Below are positions 23,567-32,128 of a stretch of 34,870 nucleotides of DNA, piece after piece; within the stretch, counting starts at the first letter, position 1, and every line of letters begins with the position of its first letter. Made by a program: the position numbers and the translations under genes. The notes beneath the pieces were generated by a model. The model ran no database searches. It had not been told where the DNA came from and saw nothing but the letters and a program-made list of their open reading frames with translations. Source of the stretch: Bacteroidota bacterium (GTDB taxonomy: Bacteria > Bacteroidota > Bacteroidia > Chitinophagales > Chitinophagaceae); NCBI GenBank assembly GCA_023409975.1, contig JAEYQO010000018.1, positions 1 to 34,870 on the forward strand, written 5' to 3'.

Positions 23567-23583
23567 GTCAAACCCTATGCCAG
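23567..23583 (-). promoter_or_regulatory. Candidate sigma-54 (RpoN) promoter of the PepSY-like gene
   Basis: On the minus strand CTGGCATAGGGTTTGAC has TGGCA at the -24 block and TTGA at the -12 block with the correct 11-nt offset from TGG to TTG. The usual consensus is TGGCAC-N5-TTGC, so there are differences at C6 and at the last base (A instead of C). The start would lie roughly 30 nt before ATG 23527. A vegetative element is an alternative because TAGGGTTTG resembles TAnnTTTG with one extra base. Confidence 0.35.
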
Positions 23584-23668
23584 TCAGGCGCTCAATATCC
23601 AAACTTTTGATTATCAACAGTCTTATACATCCGGAACATTGCCAGATAAACACTGTGCGTGTTGGCAA

Positions 23669-26119
23669 TTACAACAGATTGTTGTGGTTGCCTTCAACTC
23701 GATTCATATCAGAACCGACTTCCTTCAGGAATAGTTCGAGTTCGAGAAGTGTATTGTCAAGTGCCGCAAACGCCACGCGGTTATTCCGCAGACCTAGTTC
23801 CATCCTACGAATGGCGAAGGACTGGTCTCTATAGCCCATTTGACCGAGCCGACCGGCAATTCTATGCAGTAACAACAGGGTCTGTTCAATCCGGTCCGCT
23901 TCAATTGCAGCACGCAATGAAGCTATATCGGATCGCATTTCCTTACGGAAACTCTTGGAAATGGCATCACTTCCTACTTCCACAGATGTATTTATCTCCG
24001 GTGCTGCGTACTGATGGACGATCGTCAGAAAATCCTTTTGAAGGAATGGCTTGGTAAGGACATTATCGAAACCCACGCCGAGGAGCTCTCCTGCATTGCT
24101 GTCAAAAACCTGAGCGGTCATCGCCACGATGAATACCTGCTGATGGACAGGGATTCGTTCTCTAAGTGAATGCAGGACTTCGGTCCCACTCATGCCGGGT
24201 AGTCGGAGATCTAAAAAGACGAGCCTGAGATCCTCGGGAATCTCCCTCTCTAATAGCATTCTGGAATCACTAAAACACTCATGCTCTAATTGATGATTGG
24301 TCAGGATGAGATCGCACAGATTCAAAATGGTCTTATCATCATCAAGTAACCAGATACGAACTCCACTGGCCACCGCAATAGCAGCTTCACTCACTTTGTC
24401 CTCCTGATTTTTTGTGACTCTTGTGTAGGGTATGGTGAAACTGAAACTGCTCCCAGATCCAGGCTGACTTTCGACATGGATGCTTCCCTTTTGCTGGTCG
24501 ACGAGTGCCTTCACAATATTGAGCCCAAGCCCCGCACCCTCCTGAAAATGGCTGCCAACCTGTTCAAAATCGTTGAAGATATAAGGGAGTTCCTCCTGAC
24601 TGATCCCAATACCTGTATCATGAACGGTGGCCGAAAAGCTTACATAGGTCTTGTGAGAAACGACAGATGCTTCGAGCTCGATCCCACCCTGTTCCGTATA
24701 CTTTACGGCATTATTGAGTAGATTGAACAGAATCTGTTTTAATCTGAAATCATCACCAGAAAACTGCTCTCCGGGGTGAATATTGCTTAGACTCAATTTA
24801 AATTCCAGCCCTTTCCTTCCGGCAACATCTTCAATGGATTCTGCAACATGATGTAGCACCTCATACAGTTCAAATGGCCGCTGGTTGATGCTTAGCTTTC
24901 CAAAGACAATCCTGCTGTAGTCGAGGGCATCGTTCACGACCTGGAGCAGGTGTTTCGATGACTTGAAAATGATCTGTGTGTGTTCCGGTTTCACATGGGC
25001 CGGGTCAGCCTTTAGTTGCTCGGCAAAACCAATGATCGACTGCAGGGGTGTTCTGAGTTCGTGACTGATGTTAGCCAGGAATCGTTGTTTGGCCGCTGAC
25101 AATCGTTCGGCTTCATCCCTGGCAGCGATCAGCTCCTTTCGATAGCGATTGGAGCGGGCTATATCTATCAGAACAAGTACCGCCAGGGCCCCGATGCAGA
25201 GCAGAAAGATCAATAAAATTCTGTCAACTCTTTCCAAACCTGAGTCGATGATCTGTGTAGCCCAATGACGGCTTGCCTGGTTAGCTCGAAGTTCCTGTGA
25301 TTCCAGTGTCGAAAGGGTTGAAAGCAGCTTACCAACCAGAATACTTCCTGCCAGATCAATCTGCTTCCGCTGGCTCAGTAAAAGGTTACTGCGCTTGATA
25401 CGACCGGAGTCAAAAGCACGAATGGCCTGGCTAAGTACCTGAAACATGGAATCTTCCTGCGCAAATACCAGGGTGTCCACCTGTACTTTCAGCTCTTCCC
25501 TGATAAATCGCTGAACCTCTTTCCTGCCAGGGTCTTTCTTCCTCCCTAACAGACGGTCCCAAAATGAAGGCTTTTCCGTTCTTTGCTCAATAGTATCACC
25601 ATCTTCAACCAACTTTTTCAACTGCGTTTTGATAGTGACAATACTGCTATCGGTCTTGATCCCAGGTGCCTTCATCGTTTCCAGTATCCCGCGAACCTGT
25701 TCGGAAAGGGCATTCTGGGAATAAGCAGTTCTCAGATTTAGAAACTGGATAAATAACTCGTCCCGCTGTTGCAGTAGGTCCAGCATAGAGTCAATACTGC
25801 GCTGCTGTTCCGGTTGATCGACACTAAGCTTTGAAAGTGTGTCCAGCTTTCGCTTGATGCCGTTAGACTGTTCCAGAAAGGATTTGTAATCTCCGGACTC
25901 CTGAAGAGACTGGACCCGCTGGAGCTGATCGAGTTGCACAATTTCCCTGAATAGCTCGTTTACAAGCCGGAGTTTCGGGTCCGGTTCGGACAAACGGCGA
26001 ACGGGCTCCCTGATTTTCTCAAAGGTATGGGTGGTCGTATTCCAGGTAAGGAACAGCGTCGTACAGGCCACCAGAAGGAGGATAATGATCTTTATGAGAA
26101 GTGACCTGTTGTTCTGCAC
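23669..26119 (-). CDS. Hybrid sensor histidine kinase (HK-REC-Hpt)
   Basis: Starts at GTG 26119 (816 aa); the frame is open further upstream without an ATG, so the start is slightly uncertain. A first TM helix (8-25) and a second (300-319) flank a long helical, Gln/Leu-rich extracytoplasmic region (about 30-298). The kinase core has His353 in FLANISHELRTPLQ, the N-box NLLNNAVKY (466-474), and the G1 and G2 motifs DTGIGIS and GAGLGLNI. A receiver domain has Asp637 in LVFLDLRLPG, and a C-terminal Hpt-like domain has His752 in LLLHRIAGRLGQMG. The relay His-Asp-His can deliver phosphate to the NtrC-type regulator downstream. The signal is unknown. Confidence 0.96.
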   Translation of the reverse strand: MQNNRSLLIKIIILLLVACTTLFLTWNTTTHTFEKIREPVRRLSEPDPKLRLVNELFREIVQLDQLQRVQSLQESGDYKSFLEQSNGIKRKLDTLSKLSVDQPEQQRSIDSMLDLLQQRDELFIQFLNLRTAYSQNALSEQVRGILETMKAPGIKTDSSIVTIKTQLKKLVEDGDTIEQRTEKPSFWDRLLGRKKDPGRKEVQRFIREELKVQVDTLVFAQEDSMFQVLSQAIRAFDSGRIKRSNLLLSQRKQIDLAGSILVGKLLSTLSTLESQELRANQASRHWATQIIDSGLERVDRILLIFLLCIGALAVLVLIDIARSNRYRKELIAARDEAERLSAAKQRFLANISHELRTPLQSIIGFAEQLKADPAHVKPEHTQIIFKSSKHLLQVVNDALDYSRIVFGKLSINQRPFELYEVLHHVAESIEDVAGRKGLEFKLSLSNIHPGEQFSGDDFRLKQILFNLLNNAVKYTEQGGIELEASVVSHKTYVSFSATVHDTGIGISQEELPYIFNDFEQVGSHFQEGAGLGLNIVKALVDQQKGSIHVESQPGSGSSFSFTIPYTRVTKNQEDKVSEAAIAVASGVRIWLLDDDKTILNLCDLILTNHQLEHECFSDSRMLLEREIPEDLRLVFLDLRLPGMSGTEVLHSLRERIPVHQQVFIVAMTAQVFDSNAGELLGVGFDNVLTKPFLQKDFLTIVHQYAAPEINTSVEVGSDAISKSFRKEMRSDIASLRAAIEADRIEQTLLLLHRIAGRLGQMGYRDQSFAIRRMELGLRNNRVAFAALDNTLLELELFLKEVGSDMNRVEGNHNNLL

Positions 26120-26236
26120 CTGTTTCAGTTTGCTGTCTGGTGAAGTACGCCTGTGAACACTGAAATCGCTGTTAAGATACCGTTAAATGCCTGTGAAAAT
26201 GCAGGCAGATGGATGATCAATAAGATGAGGGTGGTA

Positions 26237-26269
26237 AAACGAAACATGCGGACCCGGGGGTCCGCATGT
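26237..26269 (-). terminator. Terminator of the desaturase gene
   Basis: On the minus strand ACATGCGGACC pairs with GGTCCGCATGT (26244-26254 with 26259-26269) followed by TTCGTTTT. It lies about 20 nt after the desaturase stop and before the kinase gene. Confidence 0.85.
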
Positions 26270-26288
26270 TGGGCTTGCTTATACTTTA

Positions 26289-27392
26289 CTATCCTCTGCC
26301 TAACTTCTTCAGCATACGTGTGTGCTCGACGATTGCTGACCAAAGTGTAGGTTGTTCATAATAGGGAACATTAAACTCCTGTGCTGTCTGTTTAACGATG
26401 GGAGCGATGTTCTTATAATGAACGTGACAGATGTAGGGGAAAAGATGATGTTCCACCTGATGATTCAGGCCGCCGATAAACCAGGCCATTACCTTGCTCC
26501 GGGGAGCGAAGTTGGCCGTGTTCAGCATCTGGTGAACAGCCCAGTTATTTTCCATCTTCCGATCCTGATTTGGCTGCGGGAATTCACATTCTTCCATAAC
26601 ATGCGCCAACTGGAATATCGCCGAAAGCATCAATCCTCCCAGAAAATGCATCGCTGCGAAGGCTAACAGAACATGGTACCAGGCCACGCCGGCAAAAGCC
26701 ATCGGAATCACGAGAATGAAGGTGTAATAGATGAGCTTATAAAGTGCCACTTGCCATAGAGCCTGCTTAAGGGTAAGTTTCTCTTTCTTCAACAGTCCCA
26801 GCTTTTCATACTCGATCACCTGCCGGAAGTCCTTTATTGTGGCCCACTGGATGGTGAGGAGCCCGTATAAAAACCAGGCATAGATGTGCTGGAACCGGTG
26901 AAAGCTATAGCGTTTGGTATTAGGCGAAAAACGCAGAAGAATTCCTGCATCGATGTCATGATCCAGGCCCTCGATATTAGTATAGGTGTGGTGCAGGACA
27001 TTGTGCTGCAGTCGCCATGTTACATCATAGCCACCAACGAGGATTATGATCTTGGCGAGGTACTTGTTCAAACCCTTGCTGCCTGAATAGGAATCATGGT
27101 TGGAATCATGCATGATGGAGCAACCGATACCTACCATCCCAACACCCATCATCAGCCAAAGGCCATAAAATAGCCAGAGGTTACCTGCACCCAGCCCCGC
27201 CACCATCAAAGCGTAGGGAACCAGATACATTGAAATTATGGCCACCGACTTCCATTTCATCGATTGGTTGCCATGCATTTCAAGATTATTGCTCTTGAAA
27301 TAGTCTTCAATTCTGGCTTTTAATGTGTCAAAAAATCCAGCGCCGTTTCTATGGGCGAATTTGACTAAAGCCAATTTTTGTACTGTACTCAA
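26289..27392 (-). CDS. Membrane fatty-acid (acyl-CoA or acyl-lipid) desaturase
   Basis: The 367 residues contain the three His boxes of non-haem di-iron desaturases: HDSNH (95-99), HNVLHH (130-135) and QVEHH (312-316). Membrane stretches flank these boxes (about 50-70, 72-95, 215-238 and 240-262). The QxxHH third box and the GLNHQVEHHLFP context resemble front-end (delta-6/delta-5-like) and linoleoyl-CoA-type enzymes, but there is no fused cytochrome b5 domain. The start is TTG 27392 since no ATG precedes in the same frame before a stop. No acyl chain or double-bond position can be derived from the sequence. The gene appears monocistronic. Confidence 0.92.
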   Translation of the reverse strand: MSTVQKLALVKFAHRNGAGFFDTLKARIEDYFKSNNLEMHGNQSMKWKSVAIISMYLVPYALMVAGLGAGNLWLFYGLWLMMGVGMVGIGCSIMHDSNHDSYSGSKGLNKYLAKIIILVGGYDVTWRLQHNVLHHTYTNIEGLDHDIDAGILLRFSPNTKRYSFHRFQHIYAWFLYGLLTIQWATIKDFRQVIEYEKLGLLKKEKLTLKQALWQVALYKLIYYTFILVIPMAFAGVAWYHVLLAFAAMHFLGGLMLSAIFQLAHVMEECEFPQPNQDRKMENNWAVHQMLNTANFAPRSKVMAWFIGGLNHQVEHHLFPYICHVHYKNIAPIVKQTAQEFNVPYYEQPTLWSAIVEHTRMLKKLGRG

Positions 27393-27497
27393 TTTGTGAA
27401 TTTTAGCGTAAGCAGTATTTCAAAGTTTATGCCTTCCGCGATAAAAAATAAGTGAAGATGAAGGGAGGGAATGATTTTCTGACACTAACATAATGAA

Positions 27498-27527
27498 GAA
27501 TAGCCACATTTAAAACTGTGGCTATTC
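27498..27527 (-). terminator. Hairpin after the TPR gene
   Basis: GAATAGCCAC (27498-27507) pairs with GTGGCTATTC (27518-27527) around a 10-nt loop. The following minus-strand sequence TTCATTAT is only moderately T-rich. Placed 21 nt after the TPR stop. Confidence 0.65.
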
Positions 27528-27548
27528 ACACCTGTTGAAATCTTTCTG

Positions 27549-28814
27549 CTATTTGAGGGCTTCAAATTTTTTCTTGTACTCTGTTGCTTCCTGAAGCCTG
27601 TTCTGCTTGGCATATATCTCGCGGGCTGCCATGATGGCATTCTGGTAGGTTTCCAGATCCTGACCGTTCAGGCTGCTGGCTTTGGGCTCGAGCGACGTCA
27701 CTACCTTCTCCATAAAGGGTAAAGACTTTTTGAACCACTCATCACGCTCTGCTTTGAGTCCGTCATATTTCTTCATCTCTGCGCTGCTGGATCCGGTGAT
27801 GGCGTTCATCTCTTCATTGAGCAAAACCGCACGGTTATAATACAGCGCACCGATCTGGTAATTATACTCGGGCTTATCTTCAGCTTTAATAGCCTGATTA
27901 TAAGCTGTTTCAGCCTTGCTAAACAGCTCAGCATAATTCGCTGGCTTAGGCAGATCCTTGCCGCCTTCTTTGGGGTTTGCCATATTATCATAAGACATTG
28001 CCAGGGTAAAAATCAGGGCTGCATTTTCAGGGTCCTTTTGCAAGGCATCTTCAATCTTCGCTACCAGCTGGTCCGCCTGGTTGGTCTTTATATAATAATT
28101 CAACTCTCTGTTTACGATAGCTTTCTCCTGCGGAAAGGCTGTTTTACCTTCAGCAAGAACGGCCTTGAGCTGGTCCTCGTTCTTGCGCTCATCATAAATA
28201 TCCGCCAACATCAGGTAGATATTCGCATTCTTTGCGATCGGGTTTTCCTTTGCAGCTTCCAGAAGCGAAACGGCCTGATCGTACTGCTTATTATAATAGG
28301 CACTGTATCCCTGATACAGTCGTGACTGCTGTGCTATCGTATCGAATTTCACCCAGTCTTTTCCTGAAAAACGCTTGCCCTCATTGATGTTATAGATATC
28401 AAACACTTCTTCAAAGCTGGCAAAGGCGCGAGGATAATCAGTCTTTTCGAAAGCCTTCAGACCATCATTGAAGTTGAAAATCGCTACGCCGAAGAGCTTG
28501 GCGTTGAGTTCATCCTTCTTGTATCCTGGATCAAGTGTCGCTGCTTTCTTGTAGGACTTCCCGGCTTCACGGTAATATTCCTTTTCTTCATTGCCCTTTT
28601 CCTGTTGCATAGCCAGAAAAACGTTCCCACGGGTATACCAGGCATAAGGATCGTCTTTGGTGTCAGGATCATTGATGGCGGCCTCGATAGCTTTCTGAGC
28701 TTTATCGTAGTTCTTTTCACCAATGTAGTTATTTGCAGAGCGGATCTGCGACTTCTGTGCAACAGCAACGAAACTAAGTCCGATTCCTGCCGCAATCAGT
28801 ACAACCTTCTTCAT
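27549..28814 (-). CDS. Exported tetratricopeptide-repeat protein
   Basis: The 421-residue protein has a signal peptide (MKKVVLIAAGIGLSFVAVAQ) and several helical pairs of TPR type. Candidate repeats are ANNYIGEKNYDKAQKAIEAA (about 27-46), AYYNKQYDQAVSLLEAAK and ENAALIFTLAMSYDNMA. Toward the C-terminus a Lys/Glu-rich helical region ends with QEATEYKKKFEALK. TPR proteins act as scaffolds; Bacteroidota exported members often have roles in envelope assembly or T9SS. No catalytic motif is visible and the partner is unknown. Upstream of the ATG, a hairpin-rich spacer separates it from gyrA. Confidence 0.87.
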   Translation of the reverse strand: MKKVVLIAAGIGLSFVAVAQKSQIRSANNYIGEKNYDKAQKAIEAAINDPDTKDDPYAWYTRGNVFLAMQQEKGNEEKEYYREAGKSYKKAATLDPGYKKDELNAKLFGVAIFNFNDGLKAFEKTDYPRAFASFEEVFDIYNINEGKRFSGKDWVKFDTIAQQSRLYQGYSAYYNKQYDQAVSLLEAAKENPIAKNANIYLMLADIYDERKNEDQLKAVLAEGKTAFPQEKAIVNRELNYYIKTNQADQLVAKIEDALQKDPENAALIFTLAMSYDNMANPKEGGKDLPKPANYAELFSKAETAYNQAIKAEDKPEYNYQIGALYYNRAVLLNEEMNAITGSSSAEMKKYDGLKAERDEWFKKSLPFMEKVVTSLEPKASSLNGQDLETYQNAIMAAREIYAKQNRLQEATEYKKKFEALK

Positions 28815-28910
28815 GAATGTCTGATGATTTTTGAAATAAGGGCATAAAGTTCCTAAAAAAAGACAGAATCAGGACCATGTAAAATGTGAAATATGTGAGA
28901 GAGCCCCCTC

Positions 28911-28930
28911 CACAGTCCGAAGTGACTGTG
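28911..28930. repeat. Inverted repeat upstream of the TPR gene
   Basis: CACAGTC and GACTGTG are separated by 6 nt. On the plus strand it is followed by TTTTC, but no plus-strand gene lies upstream, so a terminator role is unlikely. It may be an operator or a structure in the spacer. Confidence 0.45.
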
Positions 28931-28941
28931 TTTTCATGGTT

Positions 28942-28955
28942 CCCGGGGCCCCGGG
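28942..28955. repeat. 14-bp GC-only palindrome
   Basis: CCCGGGGCCCCGGG is a perfect palindrome immediately beside the A-tract (nine A) of the gyrA terminator. It lies between two other hairpins (28911-28930 and 28965-28987). Confidence 0.6.
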
Positions 28956-28987
28956 CAAAAAAAAAGCAGCCGCACGAAGCGACTGCT
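28956..28987 (-). terminator. Terminator of gyrA
   Basis: On the minus strand AGCAGTCGC pairs with GCGGCTGCT around a TTCGT loop and is followed by nine T's. Confidence 0.88.
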
Positions 28988-29009
28988 AATAAACTGTCAT
29001 TTTGTAAAC

Positions 29010-31655
29010 TTAAGCTTCCGGAGCCGGATTGATATCTATTACGCCAGCAGCCTCCTTGTCATCCTCACCTTCGACTTCCTGTTCCTCTATCCGGGCTATA
29101 GCTGCTATCTCATCTCCGTCATCGAGATTGATGAGTTTTACACCCTGCGTCGCCCTTCCGGCTTCCCGTATGTTTTCCACTTTCATCCTGATCGTAATTC
29201 CCGACTTACAGGTAATCATCAGATCGTCCTTCACTTCTACAGCCAGCAGACCAACCAATGTTCCGGTTTTTTCCGTGATATTGATCGTGCGAACGCCTTT
29301 TCCACCCCTGTTCGTAATGCGATAGGTAAGCTGATATTTACGGGAGATTCCCTCTTCATCGGCTATTTCTACGACGTTAGAGAGCTCTTCTGATTTCACA
29401 TCGTCGCCAAGTTCCTCCACCAGGGGTGTCCGCTTGCCCAGACCTTTTTCAGAAACCACCAGCACTTGCTTGTGTTTCATATCCTTTTTAGGCACACAGA
29501 TCATCCCGATCACCTCGTCATTATTTTCATCAAGCTCAATACCAAATACGCCAATGGCGCCGCGACCTGTAACCCTCACTTTGTCCTCAGGAAAACAAAT
29601 AGCCCGGCCCGATTTCACTGCCATCATCACGTAGCTGGTACCGTCAGTCAGGGAAACATCCAGCAACTGGTCACCCTCCTGAATGGTGATGGCATTTACT
29701 CCGTTCTGCCTGGGGCGGCTAAAGTCTGCGAGCGAGGTCTTTTTGATGATCCCCTGCTTCGTACAAAGCACGACACAATGTTTATTGACATAGTCCTTGT
29801 CTTCGAGCTGCGGAACATCAATAATCGTTCTGATCTTATCGTCCTGTGGTAGCTGGATCAGGTTTTGAATAGCTCGTCCCTTAGCGTTCTTCTCGCCCTC
29901 GGGGATCTCGTAAACCTTCAGCCAGTAACACCTTCCTTTCTCAGTGAAAAACAAAAGCGTATGGTGGGTCGAAGCAACAAATATATGTTCGATATAGTCC
30001 TCCTCACGGGTACGACCACCTATAGAACCTCTGCCACCTCGACGCTGAGAACGGTATTCATCTGCAGAGGTTCGTTTGATATACCCCAGGTGGGAAACAG
30101 TGATAACGACATCCTCTTCCTCAATCAGGTCCTCAATACGCATCTCATTCGCGAGGTACTGAATCTCTGAACGACGCTCATCACCAAATTTCTTCTTTAC
30201 ATCCTCCAGCTCATCCTTGATAATCTGATAGCGCAGACCTTCATTATCCAGTATCTCCCTCAGATGAGCAATTGTCTTCATGATTTCAGCATGCTCTTCA
30301 CGAATCTTGTCGCGCTCCATGCCGGTCAATCGCTGCAACCTCAACTCCAATACCGCCTTAGCCTGGATCTCGCTCATGCCAAACTGACCCATAAGTCCCG
30401 TCTTCGCCTCATCTGGATTTACAGAGCTTCTGATCAGCGAGATAACCGCATCAAGATGATCCAGAGCAATCAGGTAACCTTCGAGTATATGAGCGCGCTT
30501 TTCAGCTTCACGAAGCTCGTATTGAGTCCTGCGTACAACCACTTCATGACGGAAGGCGATAAACTCAGAGATCAGGTCTTTAAGATTGAGAATACGGGGA
30601 CGACCGTTGACCAGCGCCACGTTATTGATCCCGTAGGAGGTCTGAAGCTCACTGTACTTATACAATTGGTTGATGATCACCTGGGCTACTGCGTCGCGAC
30701 GCAGCTCCACAACGATCCGGGTACCTTCTTTGTTGGACTCATTAGCAACATGGGTGATTCCATCAATAATCTTGTTGTTTACCAGATTACCGATCTTCTC
30801 AGCAAGCGCATCGCGGCTAACCTGATAAGGCACCTCCGTGATGATGATCTGCTCCCGGTTATTCCTGGTGGTCTCTACAGTCACCTTTCCGCGCAGGACC
30901 ACTCTGCCCCTCCCGGTGTGCATCGCAGCTTTAATACCATCTATACCATAGATGATTCCCCCTGTCGGGAAATCCGGAGCCTTCACGAGTTTCATCAGCT
31001 CCTCAATGGTAATCTCTCTATTGTCAATATACGCAACACAGCCATCGACCACCTCGGAAAGATTATGAGGCATCATGTTCGTTGCCATTCCAACTGCAAT
31101 CCCGGAAGAACCATTCACCAGCAGGTTGGGGATTCTCGTAGGAAGTACCGTGGGCTCCTGGAGGGAATCGTCGAAGTTCAATGAAAAATCAACTGTTTCC
31201 TTTTCCAGATCTTCAAGCAGGGCCTCACCCAGCTTCTGCATCCTGGCCTCAGTATAACGCATCGCCGCCGGACCATCACCGTCCTGCGAACCATAGTTTC
31301 CCTGACCATCGACCATCATGTAACGCATGCTCCAGGGCTGCGCCATACGAACCATCGCATCGTAAACAGCAGTATCTCCGTGAGGATGGTATTTACCCAA
31401 AACTTCACCCACAATACGGGCGCATTTCTTATAGGGTTTATTGAACGTATTTCCCAGCTCGTGCATCGCAAATAGTACCCTGCGGTGTACCGGCTTTAAA
31501 CCATCACGAACATCCGGAAGAGCACGACCAACGATGACGGACATCGAATAATCGATGTACGCCGTTTTCATTTGCTCTTCAATATTTACCTGAATAATTT
31601 TATTAGTTTCCTGCCCACCGTCCTGGGGGGTTAAATCGGGGGTGTTTTGATCCAT
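29010..31655 (-). CDS. gyrA: DNA gyrase subunit A
   Basis: The 881 residues match GyrA, which with GyrB introduces negative supercoils using ATP. The catalytic Tyr134 is in RYTEARM, and the N-terminal block YSMSVIVGRALPDVRDGLKP is standard. The DNA-wrapping C-terminal domain carries the GyrA box QRRGGRG in RSQRRGGRGSIGG, so it is gyrase and not topoisomerase IV ParC. The quinolone region reads HPHGDTAVYDAMVRM, with Thr95 at the position of E. coli Ser83 and Asp99 at Asp87. The acidic C-tail is usual. It has its own promoter candidate and strong terminator. Confidence 0.98.
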   Translation of the reverse strand: MDQNTPDLTPQDGGQETNKIIQVNIEEQMKTAYIDYSMSVIVGRALPDVRDGLKPVHRRVLFAMHELGNTFNKPYKKCARIVGEVLGKYHPHGDTAVYDAMVRMAQPWSMRYMMVDGQGNYGSQDGDGPAAMRYTEARMQKLGEALLEDLEKETVDFSLNFDDSLQEPTVLPTRIPNLLVNGSSGIAVGMATNMMPHNLSEVVDGCVAYIDNREITIEELMKLVKAPDFPTGGIIYGIDGIKAAMHTGRGRVVLRGKVTVETTRNNREQIIITEVPYQVSRDALAEKIGNLVNNKIIDGITHVANESNKEGTRIVVELRRDAVAQVIINQLYKYSELQTSYGINNVALVNGRPRILNLKDLISEFIAFRHEVVVRRTQYELREAEKRAHILEGYLIALDHLDAVISLIRSSVNPDEAKTGLMGQFGMSEIQAKAVLELRLQRLTGMERDKIREEHAEIMKTIAHLREILDNEGLRYQIIKDELEDVKKKFGDERRSEIQYLANEMRIEDLIEEEDVVITVSHLGYIKRTSADEYRSQRRGGRGSIGGRTREEDYIEHIFVASTHHTLLFFTEKGRCYWLKVYEIPEGEKNAKGRAIQNLIQLPQDDKIRTIIDVPQLEDKDYVNKHCVVLCTKQGIIKKTSLADFSRPRQNGVNAITIQEGDQLLDVSLTDGTSYVMMAVKSGRAICFPEDKVRVTGRGAIGVFGIELDENNDEVIGMICVPKKDMKHKQVLVVSEKGLGKRTPLVEELGDDVKSEELSNVVEIADEEGISRKYQLTYRITNRGGKGVRTINITEKTGTLVGLLAVEVKDDLMITCKSGITIRMKVENIREAGRATQGVKLINLDDGDEIAAIARIEEQEVEGEDDKEAAGVIDINPAPEA

Positions 31656-31677
31656 AAATGGGGATTAGAGATATGGG

Positions 31678-31685
31678 CAAAGATA
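31678..31685 (-). promoter_or_regulatory. -7 promoter element for gyrA
   Basis: On the minus strand TATCTTTG matches TAnnTTTG and lies 22 nt before the ATG at 31655. A -33 element is not seen at the expected distance. Confidence 0.5.
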
Positions 31686-31883
31686 ACGATTTTAAAGGGT
31701 GTTCAGATGGGGATTATTCCACTTATGTGTATAAATATGCATTCGTTACACAGTTTAACGACACCTTTAACAACCTGCCCGGAAATTTGAAAAAACTTGC
31801 CTCTCGAAATGAAAATTCAACGCTTCAGCCAATAATTTCAGACGTGTAACATTCTTAAAAATTGCAATGTTAGACCTGGTATT

Positions 31884-31938
31884 CCCTATATACTCCCTAT
31901 AACCTCCCTATGACCTCCCTATAAACTCCCTATACCCT
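31884..31938. repeat. Five tandem 11-bp repeats, consensus CCCTATRNMCT
   Basis: Five units run without gaps: starts at 31884, 31895, 31906, 31917 and 31928. Positions 1-6 (CCCTAT) and 10-11 (CT) are invariant, and positions 7-9 vary. The period equals about one helical turn. They lie in the divergence-free gap downstream of the antiporter's 3' end and about 230 bp upstream of gyrA. Confidence 0.85.
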
Positions 31939-32128
31939 CCGGGTCCCCTTCGTGGTTTGTTTGGTTAACTTCTGGTTCACGTTTGTGTCCCCCCCGTTGT
32001 CACGCTTACTACTACATTATGGTTACTTAACCAGCTCCTGGCGATTCCTGAACCGCAGGTCCGGCCTCAGAAGATTAATGCCACAATTCGTGAATGCGCT
32101 CTGCCGGCCTCCCGACAAACAAGAAAAT

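Larger units (their letters stand above)
31656..32128. other. 470-bp gap between gyrA and the antiporter
   Basis: No convincing gene. The short ORFs present on the plus strand (31658 and 31952) have no ribosome-binding context and are not like proteins I know. The gap holds the gyrA promoter and the tandem repeat at 31884-31938, followed by a C-run at about 31989-31995. Confidence 0.5.

Noticed and set aside
26125..26343. 72-residue minus-strand ORF between the desaturase and the hybrid kinase
   Set aside because: It spans the desaturase terminator hairpin and overlaps the end of the desaturase; its start is not ATG-based and it resembles nothing. Treated as chance.
30264..31184. 306-residue plus-strand ORF inside gyrA
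   Set aside because: It is antisense to a clearly identified gyrA and shows no own domain; long antisense frames are common in such GC-balanced genes.
31658..31849. 63-residue plus-strand ORF upstream of gyrA
   Set aside because: It lies over the gyrA promoter region, has low-complexity composition and no ribosome-binding context.
31884..31938. CRISPR array
   Set aside because: Units are contiguous 11-mers without spacers, and no cas genes are nearby; it is a simple tandem repeat.
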